Source: Hyphomicrobiales bacterium
GTDB lineage: Bacteria > Pseudomonadota > Alphaproteobacteria > Rhizobiales > Rhizobiaceae
NCBI GenBank assembly: GCA_900466945.1
Contig: UBNV01000001.1
Span: forward strand, 124,001 to 188,000
Reading direction: 5' to 3'
Length of the DNA: 64,000 nt
Below are positions 1 through 12,968 of this stretch, in pieces. Below the pieces are notes generated by a model, which saw only the letters and a list, made by a program, of their open reading frames with translations, had not been told where the DNA came from and searched no databases. How positions within the stretch are numbered: the stretch's first letter is position 1; each line of letters begins with the position of its first letter. Position numbers and translations under genes: made by a program.

Positions 1-793
1 GAGCGTCTGGGCTTCGCCACCCTTGACCGGCTCGAACGTGACCTTGGCACCATCACCCGACTTGACCACACCGGTGACCTTGGCGCCGAGATTGAATTCC
101 ATGCCCTGCTTGGCAAGGATGCGCTGGAACTGCTTGGAGACTTCACCGTCCATGCCGCCGAGGATCGTGTCGAGATATTCTACCACGGTGACCTTTGTGC
201 CGAGGCGCGACCAGACCGAGCCGAGCTCGAGGCCGATGACGCCACCGCCAACGACGATCATCTTGGCCGGAACCTTGTCCAGCGCGATACCGCCGGTCGA
301 GGACACGATGACCTTTTCGTCGATTTCGACGGCCACACCCGGAATGCCTGCGACGTCGGAGCCGGTCGCGATGACGATGTTCTTGGTTTCGAGAACCTGG
401 ACTTCACCGGCGTCTTTTGTGACTTCAACCTTGCCGGCGCCGAGGATCTTGCCGGTGCCCTGGATGCCGTCGATCTTGTTCTTCTTGAACAGGAAAGCGA
501 CGCCCTCGACGTTCGACTTCACCGTCGCGTCCTTGTGGGCCATCATCTTCGGCAGGTTTAACGTCGGTGCGCCGACTTCGACACCGAGGTCCGCCATGCC
601 ATGGGCGGCATGGTGGAAGACTTCCGACGCGTGCAGCAGCGCCTTGGACGGAATGCAGCCGATGTTGAGGCAGGTGCCGCCATAAGTGGCGCGCTTCTCG
701 ACGACGGCAACCTTCAGGCCGAGTTGGGCCGCCTTGATGGCGCAGACATAGCCGCCGGGGCCGGAGCCGATAACGATGACATCATAAGACATG
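1..793 (-). CDS. lpdA: dihydrolipoyl dehydrogenase, N-terminal part (cut by window edge)
   Basis: E3 flavoprotein that reoxidises the dihydrolipoyl groups of 2-oxo acid dehydrogenase complexes using NAD+. The start MSYDVIVIGSGPGG carries the FAD-binding GxGxxG, followed by the redox disulfide motif GGTCLNIGCIPSK near residues 36-48. A second nucleotide-binding motif (VVGGGVIG, for NAD) lies about 175 residues in. Roughly 264 residues are visible and the C-terminal dimerisation domain lies beyond the left edge. It is the last visible gene of the leftward suc cluster, 24 bp after an SDR gene, so it is most likely the E3 of the 2-oxoglutarate dehydrogenase complex encoded by sucA and sucB. The start ATG at 793-791 gives the canonical N-terminus. 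Confidence 0.95.
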
Positions 794-817
794 GGAAGCT
801 TCCTTCGTTTTCGACGG

Positions 818-1576
818 TTACCGACCGCCGCTGACATTCAAGATGGCACCCGTCACATAGGATGCCTGAGGCGAGAGTAGATAAAGCACGCTGTCGGCTA
901 CTTCGTCGGCCGTTCCGGGCCTTTGCATCGGAACGATGGGCGCGAGGTCACGGGCACGGTTCGGAAGGCCGCCGGATGCATGGATTTCGGTGTCGATGAT
1001 GCCAGGCCTGACAGCATTGACCCGGATACCCTCGGTCGCGACTTCGCGGGACAAGCCCACGGTGAAGGTATCCACCGCAGCCTTGGCGGCAGCATAGTCG
1101 ACATATTGCGAGGCACTGCCGATCACGGCGGCCATGGACGAGATGTTGACGATCACGCCACCCTTGCCGCCATGTTTCGTCGACATGCGTTTCACCGCTT
1201 CCGTGGCACAGCGGATCTTGCCGATCACATTGACGGCGAACATGCGGTCGAGCCGCGCCCGATCGAATTCCTCGACCCGCGCCGTGACGTCGACGACGCC
1301 GGCATTGTTGACGAGACCAGAGAGCGGTCCCAGACGGTCAACGGCGGCAAAGATGGCGGCGATGCCCTTTTCATCGGCGGTGTCGCCCTGGACGATATCG
1401 GCGCGGGCACCAAGCGCGCGGCAGTCGGCTGCGACGGCCTCTGCTGCCTCTTTGTCCGAACGATAGTTGATGATGAGGTCGTAGCCCTGTGCTGCGGCCT
1501 TACGGCAGACGGCAGCGCCGATGCCGCGGCTACCGCCGGTGACGAGAAGAAGCGGACGGCCTGTCATGACGCGCAT
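818..1576 (-). CDS. SDR family oxidoreductase
   Basis: Short-chain dehydrogenase/reductase of 252 residues, a normal length for the classical family. Visible motifs are TGGSRGIG (NAD(P) binding, residues 14-21), NNAG, a catalytic Ser in NISSM and the YxxxK pair in YAAAKAA. The C-terminus YVTGAILNVSGGR is typical. The substrate cannot be read from sequence. Its 5' end overlaps the stop of the upstream secreted-protein gene by 13 bp, so the two are translationally coupled. An internal ATG three codons in (1567) is an alternative start that would still overlap. It sits between suc genes and lpdA but has no obvious TCA role. Confidence 0.9.
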   Translation of the reverse strand: MRVMTGRPLLLVTGGSRGIGAAVCRKAAAQGYDLIINYRSDKEAAEAVAADCRALGARADIVQGDTADEKGIAAIFAAVDRLGPLSGLVNNAGVVDVTARVEEFDRARLDRMFAVNVIGKIRCATEAVKRMSTKHGGKGGVIVNISSMAAVIGSASQYVDYAAAKAAVDTFTVGLSREVATEGIRVNAVRPGIIDTEIHASGGLPNRARDLAPIVPMQRPGTADEVADSVLYLLSPQASYVTGAILNVSGGR

Positions 1577-2058
1577 CCCTTGAACTCGAAGACATCCCAG
1601 GGGCCGCTCTCCATGTCCTTGCCGACGACTGACGCTAGGACAGCCGGGCCGAAGCCGGGCAGGAGAATGGCATCGGGAGCACCGGCACCCTCCGGCGGCA
1701 GAAGATCGACATGGCCGTTTGCGGTGTCGACACCGTAGACGATGCCTTTCCAGACGGTGCAGGCCGCGAGATCCGCACCGGTGACGTCGCCCTCAGGGCA
1801 ATTGTTCATCAGCATGCCGACAGGCCGCTCGATCTCCGGGTCGTAGAGAACGTGCCCGTCGAGTTTGAATTTTCCGATTTGCGCGGTGAAGCCATGGGTG
1901 ACGGGCGTGTTTTCACCACTCGCGGCAGCAAAGACAAGTTCGATCCCGGTTTCGGCTTCGCGAAAGGTGGCCTTTTCAATCAGGCAATCGGCGGCCGAAG
2001 CTGCATGAGAAAGCGCAAGCGCGGCAAGAAGAACGGCTACTCCTGACGACGCGCCCAT
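1564..2058 (-). CDS. conserved secreted protein of unknown function
   Basis: A 164-residue protein with a clear signal peptide (hydrophobic stretch around residues 7-18, then HAASAADC, with probable cleavage after ASA). The mature part is small and acidic, with four cysteines (ADC, NNC, AAC, KGC) that could form disulfides in the periplasm. I do not recognise a family. It lies 8 bp downstream of the MAPEG gene and overlaps the SDR gene that follows, inside the suc-lpdA operon. A periplasmic role is inferred only from the signal peptide. Confidence 0.75.
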   Translation of the reverse strand: MGASSGVAVLLAALALSHAASAADCLIEKATFREAETGIELVFAAASGENTPVTHGFTAQIGKFKLDGHVLYDPEIERPVGMLMNNCPEGDVTGADLAACTVWKGIVYGVDTANGHVDLLPPEGAGAPDAILLPGFGPAVLASVVGKDMESGPWDVFEFKGCAS

Positions 2059-2066
2059 GCCTCACC

Positions 2067-2480
2067 TCAAAACGCCAGTGCGAGGAACATGAGGCCGAGT
2101 CCGGCCGTGGCGCCAGTCCAGACAAGCGAGCGGATATATGGAATGCCTGCAAGGTACAGCGGATAATATACGATGCGCCCGATGAACCAGACGATCGCGC
2201 CGGTCAGACCGAGACCCGAAGTCTCGCCTGTCAACAACAGACCCGCTGTAAGCGCAATGAAGGCCGGATAGGTCTCGCGGAAGTTCGAGGACGCCCGGGC
2301 AGCACGGCCGGCGAGTTTGCTCGCCGGCTGCTTGTCGTCGTCACGCGGACCGGCATTCCACTCCGTGCCCAACTCCCTGGTGGCGAGCATGCCCTGCGAC
2401 AGGACATGCGCAACCAGCAGCACCACGCTCCAGGCAAGAAGCAGGACGAGCGGAGAGGCGGAAGCGGATACCGGCTCCAT
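2067..2480 (-). CDS. MAPEG family membrane protein
   Basis: A 137-residue integral membrane protein with about four hydrophobic segments. The pattern LATRELGTEWNAGPRD, then RAxRASxNFxETYPAF and a C-terminal GRxxYYPLYLAGIPYIRSLVW, matches the MAPEG superfamily (membrane-associated proteins in eicosanoid and glutathione metabolism). RASSNFRE resembles the conserved RAxxNxxE core of the family. Bacterial members are mostly uncharacterised, some with glutathione transferase or peroxidase activity. It starts 12 bp after sucB and belongs to the same operon. Confidence 0.88.
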   Translation of the reverse strand: MEPVSASASPLVLLLAWSVVLLVAHVLSQGMLATRELGTEWNAGPRDDDKQPASKLAGRAARASSNFRETYPAFIALTAGLLLTGETSGLGLTGAIVWFIGRIVYYPLYLAGIPYIRSLVWTGATAGLGLMFLALAF

Positions 2481-2492
2481 CGTGAGGTCTCC

Positions 2493-3728
<1,236 letters not shown>

Positions 3729-3785
3729 GATCTCAATTCCGTTGGTCAGAGAAGGTTACGGTCTGCGAGAGAAAGACTGGGCGGA

Positions 3786-6782
3786 TCAACCGCCCAGGGC
3801 ATCCTCGAGGAAGGCTTCGAGCTGGGCGAGGTGCTTCGACATCAGGCCGGTCGCCGGCGAGGCGGCAGCCGGACGGCCGGTATAGCGCACCCGCTGGTAT
3901 TTGGCATCGATATGGGCGAGCACCCATTCCAGATACGGATCGATGAACGACCAGGCGCCCATGTTCTTCGGCTCTTCCTGGCACCAGACCATTTCCGCAT
4001 TGCGGAAGCGCGAGAGCTCGTTGATGAGCGCCTTGGCCGGGAACGGATAGAGCTGTTCGATGCGCAGCAGGTAGATGTCATCGATGCCGCGCTTTTCGCG
4101 CTCTTCGAGAAGGTCGTAGTAGACCTTGCCCGAGCACATGACGACGCGACGGATCTTCGCATCCTTCTGCAGCTTGATCGGACCGTCCTTGATGACCTCG
4201 GCATCGTCCCACAGAAGACGGTGGAACGAGCTTTCGCCTGCCATTTCGGCCAGGCTCGAGGTCGCACGCTTGTGGCGCAGCAGGGACTTCGGCGTCATCA
4301 TGATCAGCGGCTTGCGGAAGTCGCGCTTCATCTGCCGACGCAGGATGTGGAAGTAGTTGGACGGCGTCGTGCAATAGGCGACCTGCATATTGTCTTCGGC
4401 GCACATTTGCAGCCAGCGCTCGAGGCGGGCGGAAGAGTGTTCCGGACCCTGGCCCTCATAGCCATGCGGCAGAAGGCAGACGAGGCCTGACATGCGCAGC
4501 CACTTGCGTTCGCCCGACGAGATGAACTGGTCGAAGACCACCTGCGCACCGTTGGCGAAGTCGCCGAACTGGGCTTCCCAGAGCGTCAGCGCATTCGGGC
4601 GGGCCAGCGAATAGCCATATTCGAAGCCGAGCACGGCCTCTTCCGAAAGCATCGAGTTGATGACTTCGTAGCGCGCCTGGTTCGGGGCGAGATTGGCGAG
4701 CGGAATGTAGCGTTCTTCGGTTTCCTGATCGTATAGAACCGAGTGACGCTGCGAGAAGGTGCCGCGTTCGCAATCCTGGCCGGAGAGACGGATCTTGTGG
4801 CCATCAATTGCCAGCGAACCGAAAGCGAGCGCTTCGCCCATGGCCCAGTCGATACCTTCGCCGGTCTCGATCATCTGCGCACGGTTTTCCATGAAGCGCT
4901 GGATCGTGCGGTGTGCCTTGAAGCCCTCGGGGATCGTCGACAGCTTGCGGCCGATCTCCTTGAGCTGCTTCATCGGCACGGCGGTCTTGCCGCGACGCTG
5001 CTCGTCGGCGTTGTCGGCGGTCCGCAGACCCGACCATACGCCGTCCAGCCAATCGGCCTTGTTCGGCTTGTAGCTCTGGCCAGCCTCGAATTCCTGCTCG
5101 AGATGCGCGCGCCAGTCCGCCTTCATCTTCTCGAATTCGCCTTCCGAGATCAGGCCTTCCGCGATCAGACGTTCGCCGTAGATGTTGACCACCGTCTTGT
5201 GAGCACGGATTTCCTTGTACATCTTCGGCTGGGTGAAGCTCGGCTCGTCGCCTTCGTTGTGACCGAAGCGACGGTAGCAGAACATGTCGATGACGACAGG
5301 CTTGTGGAACTTCATCCGGTATTCGGTCGCGACCTTGGCCGCATAGACGACGGCTTCCGGATCGTCACCATTGACGTGGAAGATCGGCGCTTCGATCATC
5401 TTCGCAACGTCGGACGGATAGGGCGACGAACGCGAGAAGGCCGGATTGGTGGTGAAGCCGATCTGGTTGTTGATGATGACATGCATCGTGCCGGCCACGC
5501 GGTGACCGCGCAGACCCGACAGACCCAGAATTTCTGCCACCACGCCCTGGCCGGCGAAGGCAGCGTCACCATGCAGCAGAAGCGGCAGCACCTTGGCGCG
5601 CTCCTTGAGCGGAATGATGTCGCCTTCCCAGGTCTTGGCAAGCTGGTCCTGCTTCGCACGGGCCTTGCCCATGACGACAGGGTTGACGATTTCGAGGTGC
5701 GAAGGATTGGCCGTCAGCGACAGGTGAACCTTGTTGCCATCGAACTCACGGTCCGATGAGGCGCCGAGGTGATACTTCACGTCGCCAGAGCCTTCGACTT
5801 CGTCGGGCTTGAACGAACCGCCCTTGAACTCGTGGAACACAGCACGGTGCGGCTTCGCCATGACATTGGTCAAGACGTTCAGGCGGCCACGATGAGCCAT
5901 GCCGAGAACGACCTGCTCGAGACCTTCCTGGCCGCCACGCTTGATGATCTGTTCCAGAGCCGGGATGAGAGACTCACCGCCGTCGAGGCCGAAACGCTTG
6001 GTGCCCTTGTACTTGACGTCGATGAACTGCTCGAAGCCTTCGGCCTCGATCAGCTTCTGCAGAATGGCCTTCTTGCCGTTCGGCGTGAATTCGACGCCCT
6101 TGCCGGGACCTTCGATACGCTCCTGGATCCAGGCCTTTTCTTCAGGATTGGAGATGTGCATGAACTCGACGCCGAGCGTCGAGCAATAGGTGCGCTGCAG
6201 GATGTCGAGCATCTGCGGGATCGTGGCGTATTCCAGACCCAGCACGTTGTCGATGAAGATCTTGCGGCTATAGTCGGCTTCGGTGAAGCCGTAGGCTGCC
6301 GGCGACAACTCGTTGTAGTCGTCAACAGGTGCGGCAATGCCGAGCGGATCGAGATTGGCATGCAGGTGACCACGCATGCGGTACGCACGGATCATCATGA
6401 TGGCGCGAACCGAATCGCGCGTCGCCTGAAGGACTTCGGCTTCGGAAGGGGCCTTGCCTGTCGATGCGGCGGTCGCTTCGACCTTGGCCTGAACCTTCTT
6501 TTCGATGACCTTCTCGACCACGCCCCAGTTGCCGTCGAGCGCATTCACCAGATCGCCGCCTTCGGCGATCGGCCAGTTCTTGCGCTGCCATGATGCGCCT
6601 TTAGCCGCCTTCATCACATCGGTCGGATTGTCGGCCAGCGCCTTGAAGAAGGCCCGCCATTCATCGGACACCGACGAGGGATCTTCCTCGTAGCGCGCAT
6701 AAAGCTGTTCGATATAGGCCGCATTCGATCCGTCGAGGAAGGACGTGATCAGAAACTGCTCGTTGGCTTCTTGCCTACCCAT
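3786..6782 (-). CDS. sucA: 2-oxoglutarate dehydrogenase E1
   Basis: Thiamine-diphosphate-dependent decarboxylase that converts 2-oxoglutarate and transfers a succinyl group to the E2 lipoyl arm. The 998-residue length is typical for alphaproteobacteria. The N-terminus has the E1-specific FLDGSNAAYIEQLYARYEED segment. Active-site signatures follow: MAHRGRLNVL, the diphosphate/metal motif GDAAFAGQGVV, INNQIGFTT and CYRRFGHNEGDEPSFTQP. The C-terminal transketolase-like half is complete through YTGRPAAASPATG. It is followed by sucB and preceded at 160 bp by sucD, so it may have its own promoter in that gap. Confidence 0.97.
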   Translation of the reverse strand: MGRQEANEQFLITSFLDGSNAAYIEQLYARYEEDPSSVSDEWRAFFKALADNPTDVMKAAKGASWQRKNWPIAEGGDLVNALDGNWGVVEKVIEKKVQAKVEATAASTGKAPSEAEVLQATRDSVRAIMMIRAYRMRGHLHANLDPLGIAAPVDDYNELSPAAYGFTEADYSRKIFIDNVLGLEYATIPQMLDILQRTYCSTLGVEFMHISNPEEKAWIQERIEGPGKGVEFTPNGKKAILQKLIEAEGFEQFIDVKYKGTKRFGLDGGESLIPALEQIIKRGGQEGLEQVVLGMAHRGRLNVLTNVMAKPHRAVFHEFKGGSFKPDEVEGSGDVKYHLGASSDREFDGNKVHLSLTANPSHLEIVNPVVMGKARAKQDQLAKTWEGDIIPLKERAKVLPLLLHGDAAFAGQGVVAEILGLSGLRGHRVAGTMHVIINNQIGFTTNPAFSRSSPYPSDVAKMIEAPIFHVNGDDPEAVVYAAKVATEYRMKFHKPVVIDMFCYRRFGHNEGDEPSFTQPKMYKEIRAHKTVVNIYGERLIAEGLISEGEFEKMKADWRAHLEQEFEAGQSYKPNKADWLDGVWSGLRTADNADEQRRGKTAVPMKQLKEIGRKLSTIPEGFKAHRTIQRFMENRAQMIETGEGIDWAMGEALAFGSLAIDGHKIRLSGQDCERGTFSQRHSVLYDQETEERYIPLANLAPNQARYEVINSMLSEEAVLGFEYGYSLARPNALTLWEAQFGDFANGAQVVFDQFISSGERKWLRMSGLVCLLPHGYEGQGPEHSSARLERWLQMCAEDNMQVAYCTTPSNYFHILRRQMKRDFRKPLIMMTPKSLLRHKRATSSLAEMAGESSFHRLLWDDAEVIKDGPIKLQKDAKIRRVVMCSGKVYYDLLEEREKRGIDDIYLLRIEQLYPFPAKALINELSRFRNAEMVWCQEEPKNMGAWSFIDPYLEWVLAHIDAKYQRVRYTGRPAAASPATGLMSKHLAQLEAFLEDALGG

Positions 6783-6941
6783 GGTGTTTCGCGAGCGTCT
6801 CGGCTCGCCTCCCGACTTGAATTGATGGCCGGATGCCCGGCCTGCCGCTCACGATCGCAGATGCGAATCGTCTCAAATATGCGAAGTCCAGGCGAAGGCT
6901 TGGCGGACCAATCCTTCGCCTGGCTTGATTTTCGTCAGGTC

Positions 6942-7844
6942 TCAGCCCTTGAGGACTTCGACCAGGGTCTTGCCGAGGCGTGCCGGCGAAGGCGAAACCT
7001 TAATGCCGGCAGCTTCCATGGCTTCGATCTTCGATTCTGCGTCGCCCTTGCCGCCGGAAACGACAGCGCCAGCGTGACCCATGGTGCGGCCCTTCGGCGC
7101 CGTACGGCCAGCGATGAAGCCGGCCATCGGCTTCTTGCGGCCCTTCTTGGCTTCGTCGATCAGGAACTGGGCTGCATCTTCTTCAGCCGAACCGCCGATT
7201 TCGCCGATCATGATGATCGAGGTCGTGGCCGGATCGGCCAGGAACATCTCGAGCACGTCGATGAACTCGGTACCCTTGACTGGGTCACCACCGATACCGA
7301 CAGCCGTCGTCTGGCCGAGGCCTTCGTTCGAGGTCTGAAACACTGCTTCGTATGTAAGTGTTCCCGAGCGCGAGACAATGCCGACCGAACCCTTGCGGAA
7401 GATCGAGCCCGGCATGATGCCGATCTTGCATTCTTCCGGTGTCAGGATGCCCGGGCAGTTCGGGCCGAGCAGGCGGGACTTGGACTTGTCGAGACGGGCC
7501 TTGACCCGCACCATGTCCATGACCGGGATACCCTCGGTGATACAGGTGATAAACGGGATTTCGGCATCGATCGCCTCGATGATAGCGTCCGCAGCCCCTG
7601 CCGGCGGAACGTAGATCACGGATGCATCGGCACCGGTCTTTTCCTTGGCTTCGGCAACGGTTGCGAAGATCGGCAGGCTTTCACCCTTGGAACCGGTCCA
7701 GTTCTCGCCACCCTTCTTCGGATGGATACCGCCGACCATCTGCGTGCCATAATAGGCAAGCGCCTGCTCGGTGTGGAAGGTGCCGGTCTTACCGGTCAGG
7801 CCCTGGACGAGGACCTTAGTGTTCTTGTTTACAAGAATAGACAT
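6942..7844 (-). CDS. sucD: succinyl-CoA ligase, alpha subunit
   Basis: Alpha subunit of succinyl-CoA synthetase (succinyl-CoA + NDP + Pi to succinate + NTP + CoA). The N-terminal CoA-binding Rossmann fold has [15 protein letters not shown]. The phosphorylated active-site His257 sits in [12 protein letters not shown] near the C-terminus. Length 300 is standard. It begins 16 bp after sucC, so the two subunits are co-translated in the order sucC-sucD. Confidence 0.97.
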   Translation of the reverse strand: MSILVNKNTKVLVQGLTGKTGTFHTEQALAYYGTQMVGGIHPKKGGENWTGSKGESLPIFATVAEAKEKTGADASVIYVPPAGAADAIIEAIDAEIPFITCITEGIPVMDMVRVKARLDKSKSRLLGPNCPGILTPEECKIGIMPGSIFRKGSVGIVSRSGTLTYEAVFQTSNEGLGQTTAVGIGGDPVKGTEFIDVLEMFLADPATTSIIMIGEIGGSAEEDAAQFLIDEAKKGRKKPMAGFIAGRTAPKGRTMGHAGAVVSGGKGDAESKIEAMEAAGIKVSPSPARLGKTLVEVLKG

Positions 7845-7860
7845 CAGTTAGGTCCCTCAA

Positions 7861-9054
<1,194 letters not shown>

Positions 9055-9099
9055 CGTTGTGTCCCTGTCTTGGGCCGCCCTGTTCGGGCCGAGAGGCTG

Positions 9100-10224
<1,125 letters not shown>

Positions 10225-11400
10225 TTAAGTCACAGCTTCGTCATGTTTGTCACGCTTCGACTGGTGCAGTTCGAGATAATCTGCGCTGCGCATCTCGAAA
10301 AGGCGTGAAACTGTGCGATCGAATTCGAAGCCTTCGGTACCCTTTTTCTCGGTCAAGAGGGACTCGGGCATGGCCACGGCCGACGCAAACAATCGAACGC
10401 TGGCATCGTAGAGCGAGTCGATCAGAATGATGAAGCGTTTCGTCTCGTTGCGCTTCTCCGGTCCGAGATGCGGAATGTTCTCGACGAAGACGACATCGAA
10501 ACGTTTGGCGATGGCGAGATAGTCGGACGCGCCCAGTGGCTTCTCGCAGAGATCGCGGAAGGCAAAACGGGCGCAGCGCCCGGCCGCACGAGGGATGTCG
10601 ATCGTTCGGCCCTTCATCTGGATCGACGCGGGAGCCTCTGGAGTACCCTTGGTCACACGCTGCCAGGCGATATCCATCATCTTCGGCGCATCATCGAGCG
10701 GCGCGATATAGACCGGCAATCCCTCCATTTTCTCAAGACGATAATCTGTCGGCGAATCCAGCGTCGATACATGCACGTTCTTCTTGAGAAGATCGACAAA
10801 GGGCAGGAAAAGGCCACGATTGAGACCATCGCGATACAGATTGTCCGGCTCGACATTCGAGGTCGCCACCAGCGTGCAGCCACGCGCGAAAAGCTCGGTG
10901 AAAAGCCGCGCAAGGAGCATCGCATCGGCGATGTCGGTTACCGTGAACTCGTCGAAGCACAAAAGTTGCGCTTCATCGCGAAGGGCCGCTGCCACCGGAG
11001 GCACAGGATCCGCCTCTTTCGTTTCCCCGGCCTTCAGTTTCTGCCGATGGGCATGAATGCGCGAATGCACGTCCGCCATGAACTCGTGAAAATGGGCGCG
11101 GCGCTTCTTCTCGACGGGGGCAAGCCTGAAGAACAGGTCCATCAGCATGGTCTTGCCACGACCGACGCTGCCATGAATGTAAAGCCCCCTGATCGGGATC
11201 TCCGGCTTGCGCCGCTGGGCAAACATCCAGCCAAGTGCGCTCTTCTTCGCAGCCGGCTTGCGCGCCTTGAATTCCGTCAGGATGCGATCGAGCTTTTCCG
11301 CGACGTCGAACTGGTATCGGTCGGGCTGCAGTGTCCCCGCCTCCGTCATGGCGCGCAGTTGCTCAGCGACGCTCAAGCCGTAGTCAGGAACTGGCTGCAT
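10225..11400 (-). CDS. zapE: cell division protein ZapE / AFG1-like ATPase
   Basis: AAA-type ATPase of the AFG1/LACE1 family, 391 residues. Walker A is GSVGRGKTMLMD and the family-diagnostic Walker B is LCFDEFTVTDIADAM; later motifs include ATSNVEPDNLY and RFDVVFVENIPHLG. In E. coli ZapE binds FtsZ and acts late in division; the mitochondrial homologue takes part in turnover of respiratory-chain proteins. Its position between sdh and mdh-suc is typical for Rhizobiales and fits a link to respiratory metabolism, which is inference. Confidence 0.93.
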   Translation of the reverse strand: MQPVPDYGLSVAEQLRAMTEAGTLQPDRYQFDVAEKLDRILTEFKARKPAAKKSALGWMFAQRRKPEIPIRGLYIHGSVGRGKTMLMDLFFRLAPVEKKRRAHFHEFMADVHSRIHAHRQKLKAGETKEADPVPPVAAALRDEAQLLCFDEFTVTDIADAMLLARLFTELFARGCTLVATSNVEPDNLYRDGLNRGLFLPFVDLLKKNVHVSTLDSPTDYRLEKMEGLPVYIAPLDDAPKMMDIAWQRVTKGTPEAPASIQMKGRTIDIPRAAGRCARFAFRDLCEKPLGASDYLAIAKRFDVVFVENIPHLGPEKRNETKRFIILIDSLYDASVRLFASAVAMPESLLTEKKGTEGFEFDRTVSRLFEMRSADYLELHQSKRDKHDEAVT

Positions 11401-11460
11401 GGGGTGATGTCCCGCCGGGAGGGTGGCCCGGACGGGGCCACCGCTGGGATGAGAAATGGA

Positions 11461-11991
11461 TCAGCGGCTCAGGCTGACCGGCTGACCGGATGCGGTGCTG
11501 CCGTCGAAACGGGCATCCGCGGTCTTGTAGACGCTGCCGATGGTATTGCCATTGCGATCCTTGAGCACAACCTGCTTGCCGGACACTTCCCACGAGCCCA
11601 TGGCTGTGAGTTCGCCGGCGCAACCGCGCGTGCCGCCACGCGAGCCGCTACCGAGATTGGTGAGCGTGAGGAACATGTCGCAGCTGGACCCGGCACTCTG
11701 GACGCGCCAATTACCGACCATGGATTCCTTTGTGACGTCGAGGGCAGTCGCAGGCGCGCCCGCAGCCGGGTCGAGGGCAGCCGTCGTGGTTGCGGGTGCT
11801 GCAGGAAACTGAGCGGAGCCTGCAGCACCCGGAGGCGGCAACTGGCCCGACTGGACGGAAGGCACGGGCTGCGCCTGCAGCGGGGGAAGCGCACTGTTGG
11901 CGGCATTCATGCCGCTATAGGAGGTACGCTGGCAACCCGCGAGCGCCAGAAGGATGGCTGCTCCGGTGACTGCATGGCTGAATTTCATCAC
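11461..11991 (-). CDS. Omp19-like outer-membrane lipoprotein, AprI/Inh protease-inhibitor family
   Basis: A 176-residue lipoprotein: the signal peptide ends in the lipobox LALAGC with Cys20 as lipidation site. A Pro/Ala/Gln-rich linker (about 30-85) follows, then an Inh-type beta-barrel domain ([39 protein letters not shown]) ending [16 protein letters not shown]. The domain order and C-terminus match Brucella Omp19 (ending QAVTLSR), which inhibits host proteases. Two cysteines in the domain probably form the Inh disulfide. The gene is monocistronic between zapE and sdhB. In a non-pathogen the target proteases are unknown. Confidence 0.85.
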   Translation of the reverse strand: MMKFSHAVTGAAILLALAGCQRTSYSGMNAANSALPPLQAQPVPSVQSGQLPPPGAAGSAQFPAAPATTTAALDPAAGAPATALDVTKESMVGNWRVQSAGSSCDMFLTLTNLGSGSRGGTRGCAGELTAMGSWEVSGKQVVLKDRNGNTIGSVYKTADARFDGSTASGQPVSLSR

Positions 11992-12120
11992 TATACTCCC
12001 GCTCTCGCGACCTGCGCCGCAACCTGCCGTACAACTGGGTTACAAATATGTTACGCGAATATGGTTAATCAAGTTCCATATCGCGTCGGATCCATAGCCG
12101 GCACTATACGGATAAATTAA

Positions 12121-12148
12121 GGCCGCCCGAAACGGTTCCCGGGCGGCC
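12121..12148 (-). terminator. rho-independent terminator after sdhB
   Basis: Perfect 9-bp stem GGCCGCCCG/CGGGCGGCC with a 10-nt loop, 24 bp past the sdhB stop. On the minus strand it is followed by TTAATTTAT, a moderate U-rich tail. It closes the sdhCDAB operon. Confidence 0.75.
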
Positions 12149-12171
12149 TCTCGAAGTTTTGACAATGTCGC

Positions 12172-12951
12172 TCAGGCGCGGCGCTCGACCATCATCTTCT
12201 TGATCTCGGCGATCGCCTTGGCCGGGTTCAGGCCCTTCGGGCAGGCCTGAGCGCAGTTCATGATCGTGTGGCAACGATAGAGCCGGAACGGATCCTCGAG
12301 ATTGTCGAGGCGTTCGCCCGTCGCTTCGTCTCTCGAATCGATCAGCCAGCGATAGGCCTGCAGCAGGACGGCCGGACCGAGATAACGGTCGCCGTTCCAC
12401 CAGTAGCTGGGACAGGATGTCGAGCAGCAGGCGCACAGGATGCACTCATAGAGACCATCGAGCTTCTGGCGGTCTTCGTGGCTCTGCTTCCATTCCTTGG
12501 CAGGCGGCGGCGAAACGGTCTTGAGCCAGGGCTCGATCGACCGATGCTGCGCATAGAAATTGGTCAGATCCGGCACGAGGTCCTTCACGACCGGAAGATG
12601 CGGCAGGGGATAGACCTTCACCGTGCCGTTTACCTCGTCCATGCCTTTGGTGCAGGCCAGCGTATTGGTGCCGTCGATGTTCATCGCGCAGGATCCGCAA
12701 ATGCCTTCGCGGCAGGACCGGCGCAGCGTCAGCGTCGGGTCGATATTGTTCTTGATGTACAAGAGACCATCGAGAACCATCGGACCGCAGTCGTCGACAT
12801 CGATGTAGAAGGTATCGATGCGCGGGTTCGCGCCATCGTCAGGGCTCCAGCGATAGACCCGGTATTCCCGAACATTCTTGGCACCGGCCGGCTTCGGCCA
12901 GACTTTGCCTTCGGTGACCTGAGAGTTTTTGGGAAGAGCAAGTTCAACCAT
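12172..12951 (-). CDS. sdhB: succinate dehydrogenase iron-sulfur subunit
   Basis: Electron-transfer subunit of complex II, 259 residues. The [2Fe-2S] ligands are Cys80, Cys85, Cys88 and Cys100 in CREGICGSC...TLAC. The C-terminal half has [16 protein letters not shown] and [17 protein letters not shown], giving the [4Fe-4S] and [3Fe-4S] clusters. It passes electrons from SdhA FAD to ubiquinone at SdhCD. It is the last gene of sdhCDAB, 17 bp after sdhA, followed by a terminator. Confidence 0.97.
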   Translation of the reverse strand: MVELALPKNSQVTEGKVWPKPAGAKNVREYRVYRWSPDDGANPRIDTFYIDVDDCGPMVLDGLLYIKNNIDPTLTLRRSCREGICGSCAMNIDGTNTLACTKGMDEVNGTVKVYPLPHLPVVKDLVPDLTNFYAQHRSIEPWLKTVSPPPAKEWKQSHEDRQKLDGLYECILCACCSTSCPSYWWNGDRYLGPAVLLQAYRWLIDSRDEATGERLDNLEDPFRLYRCHTIMNCAQACPKGLNPAKAIAEIKKMMVERRA

Positions 12952-12968
12952 GTCCTATACCTCTCAAA

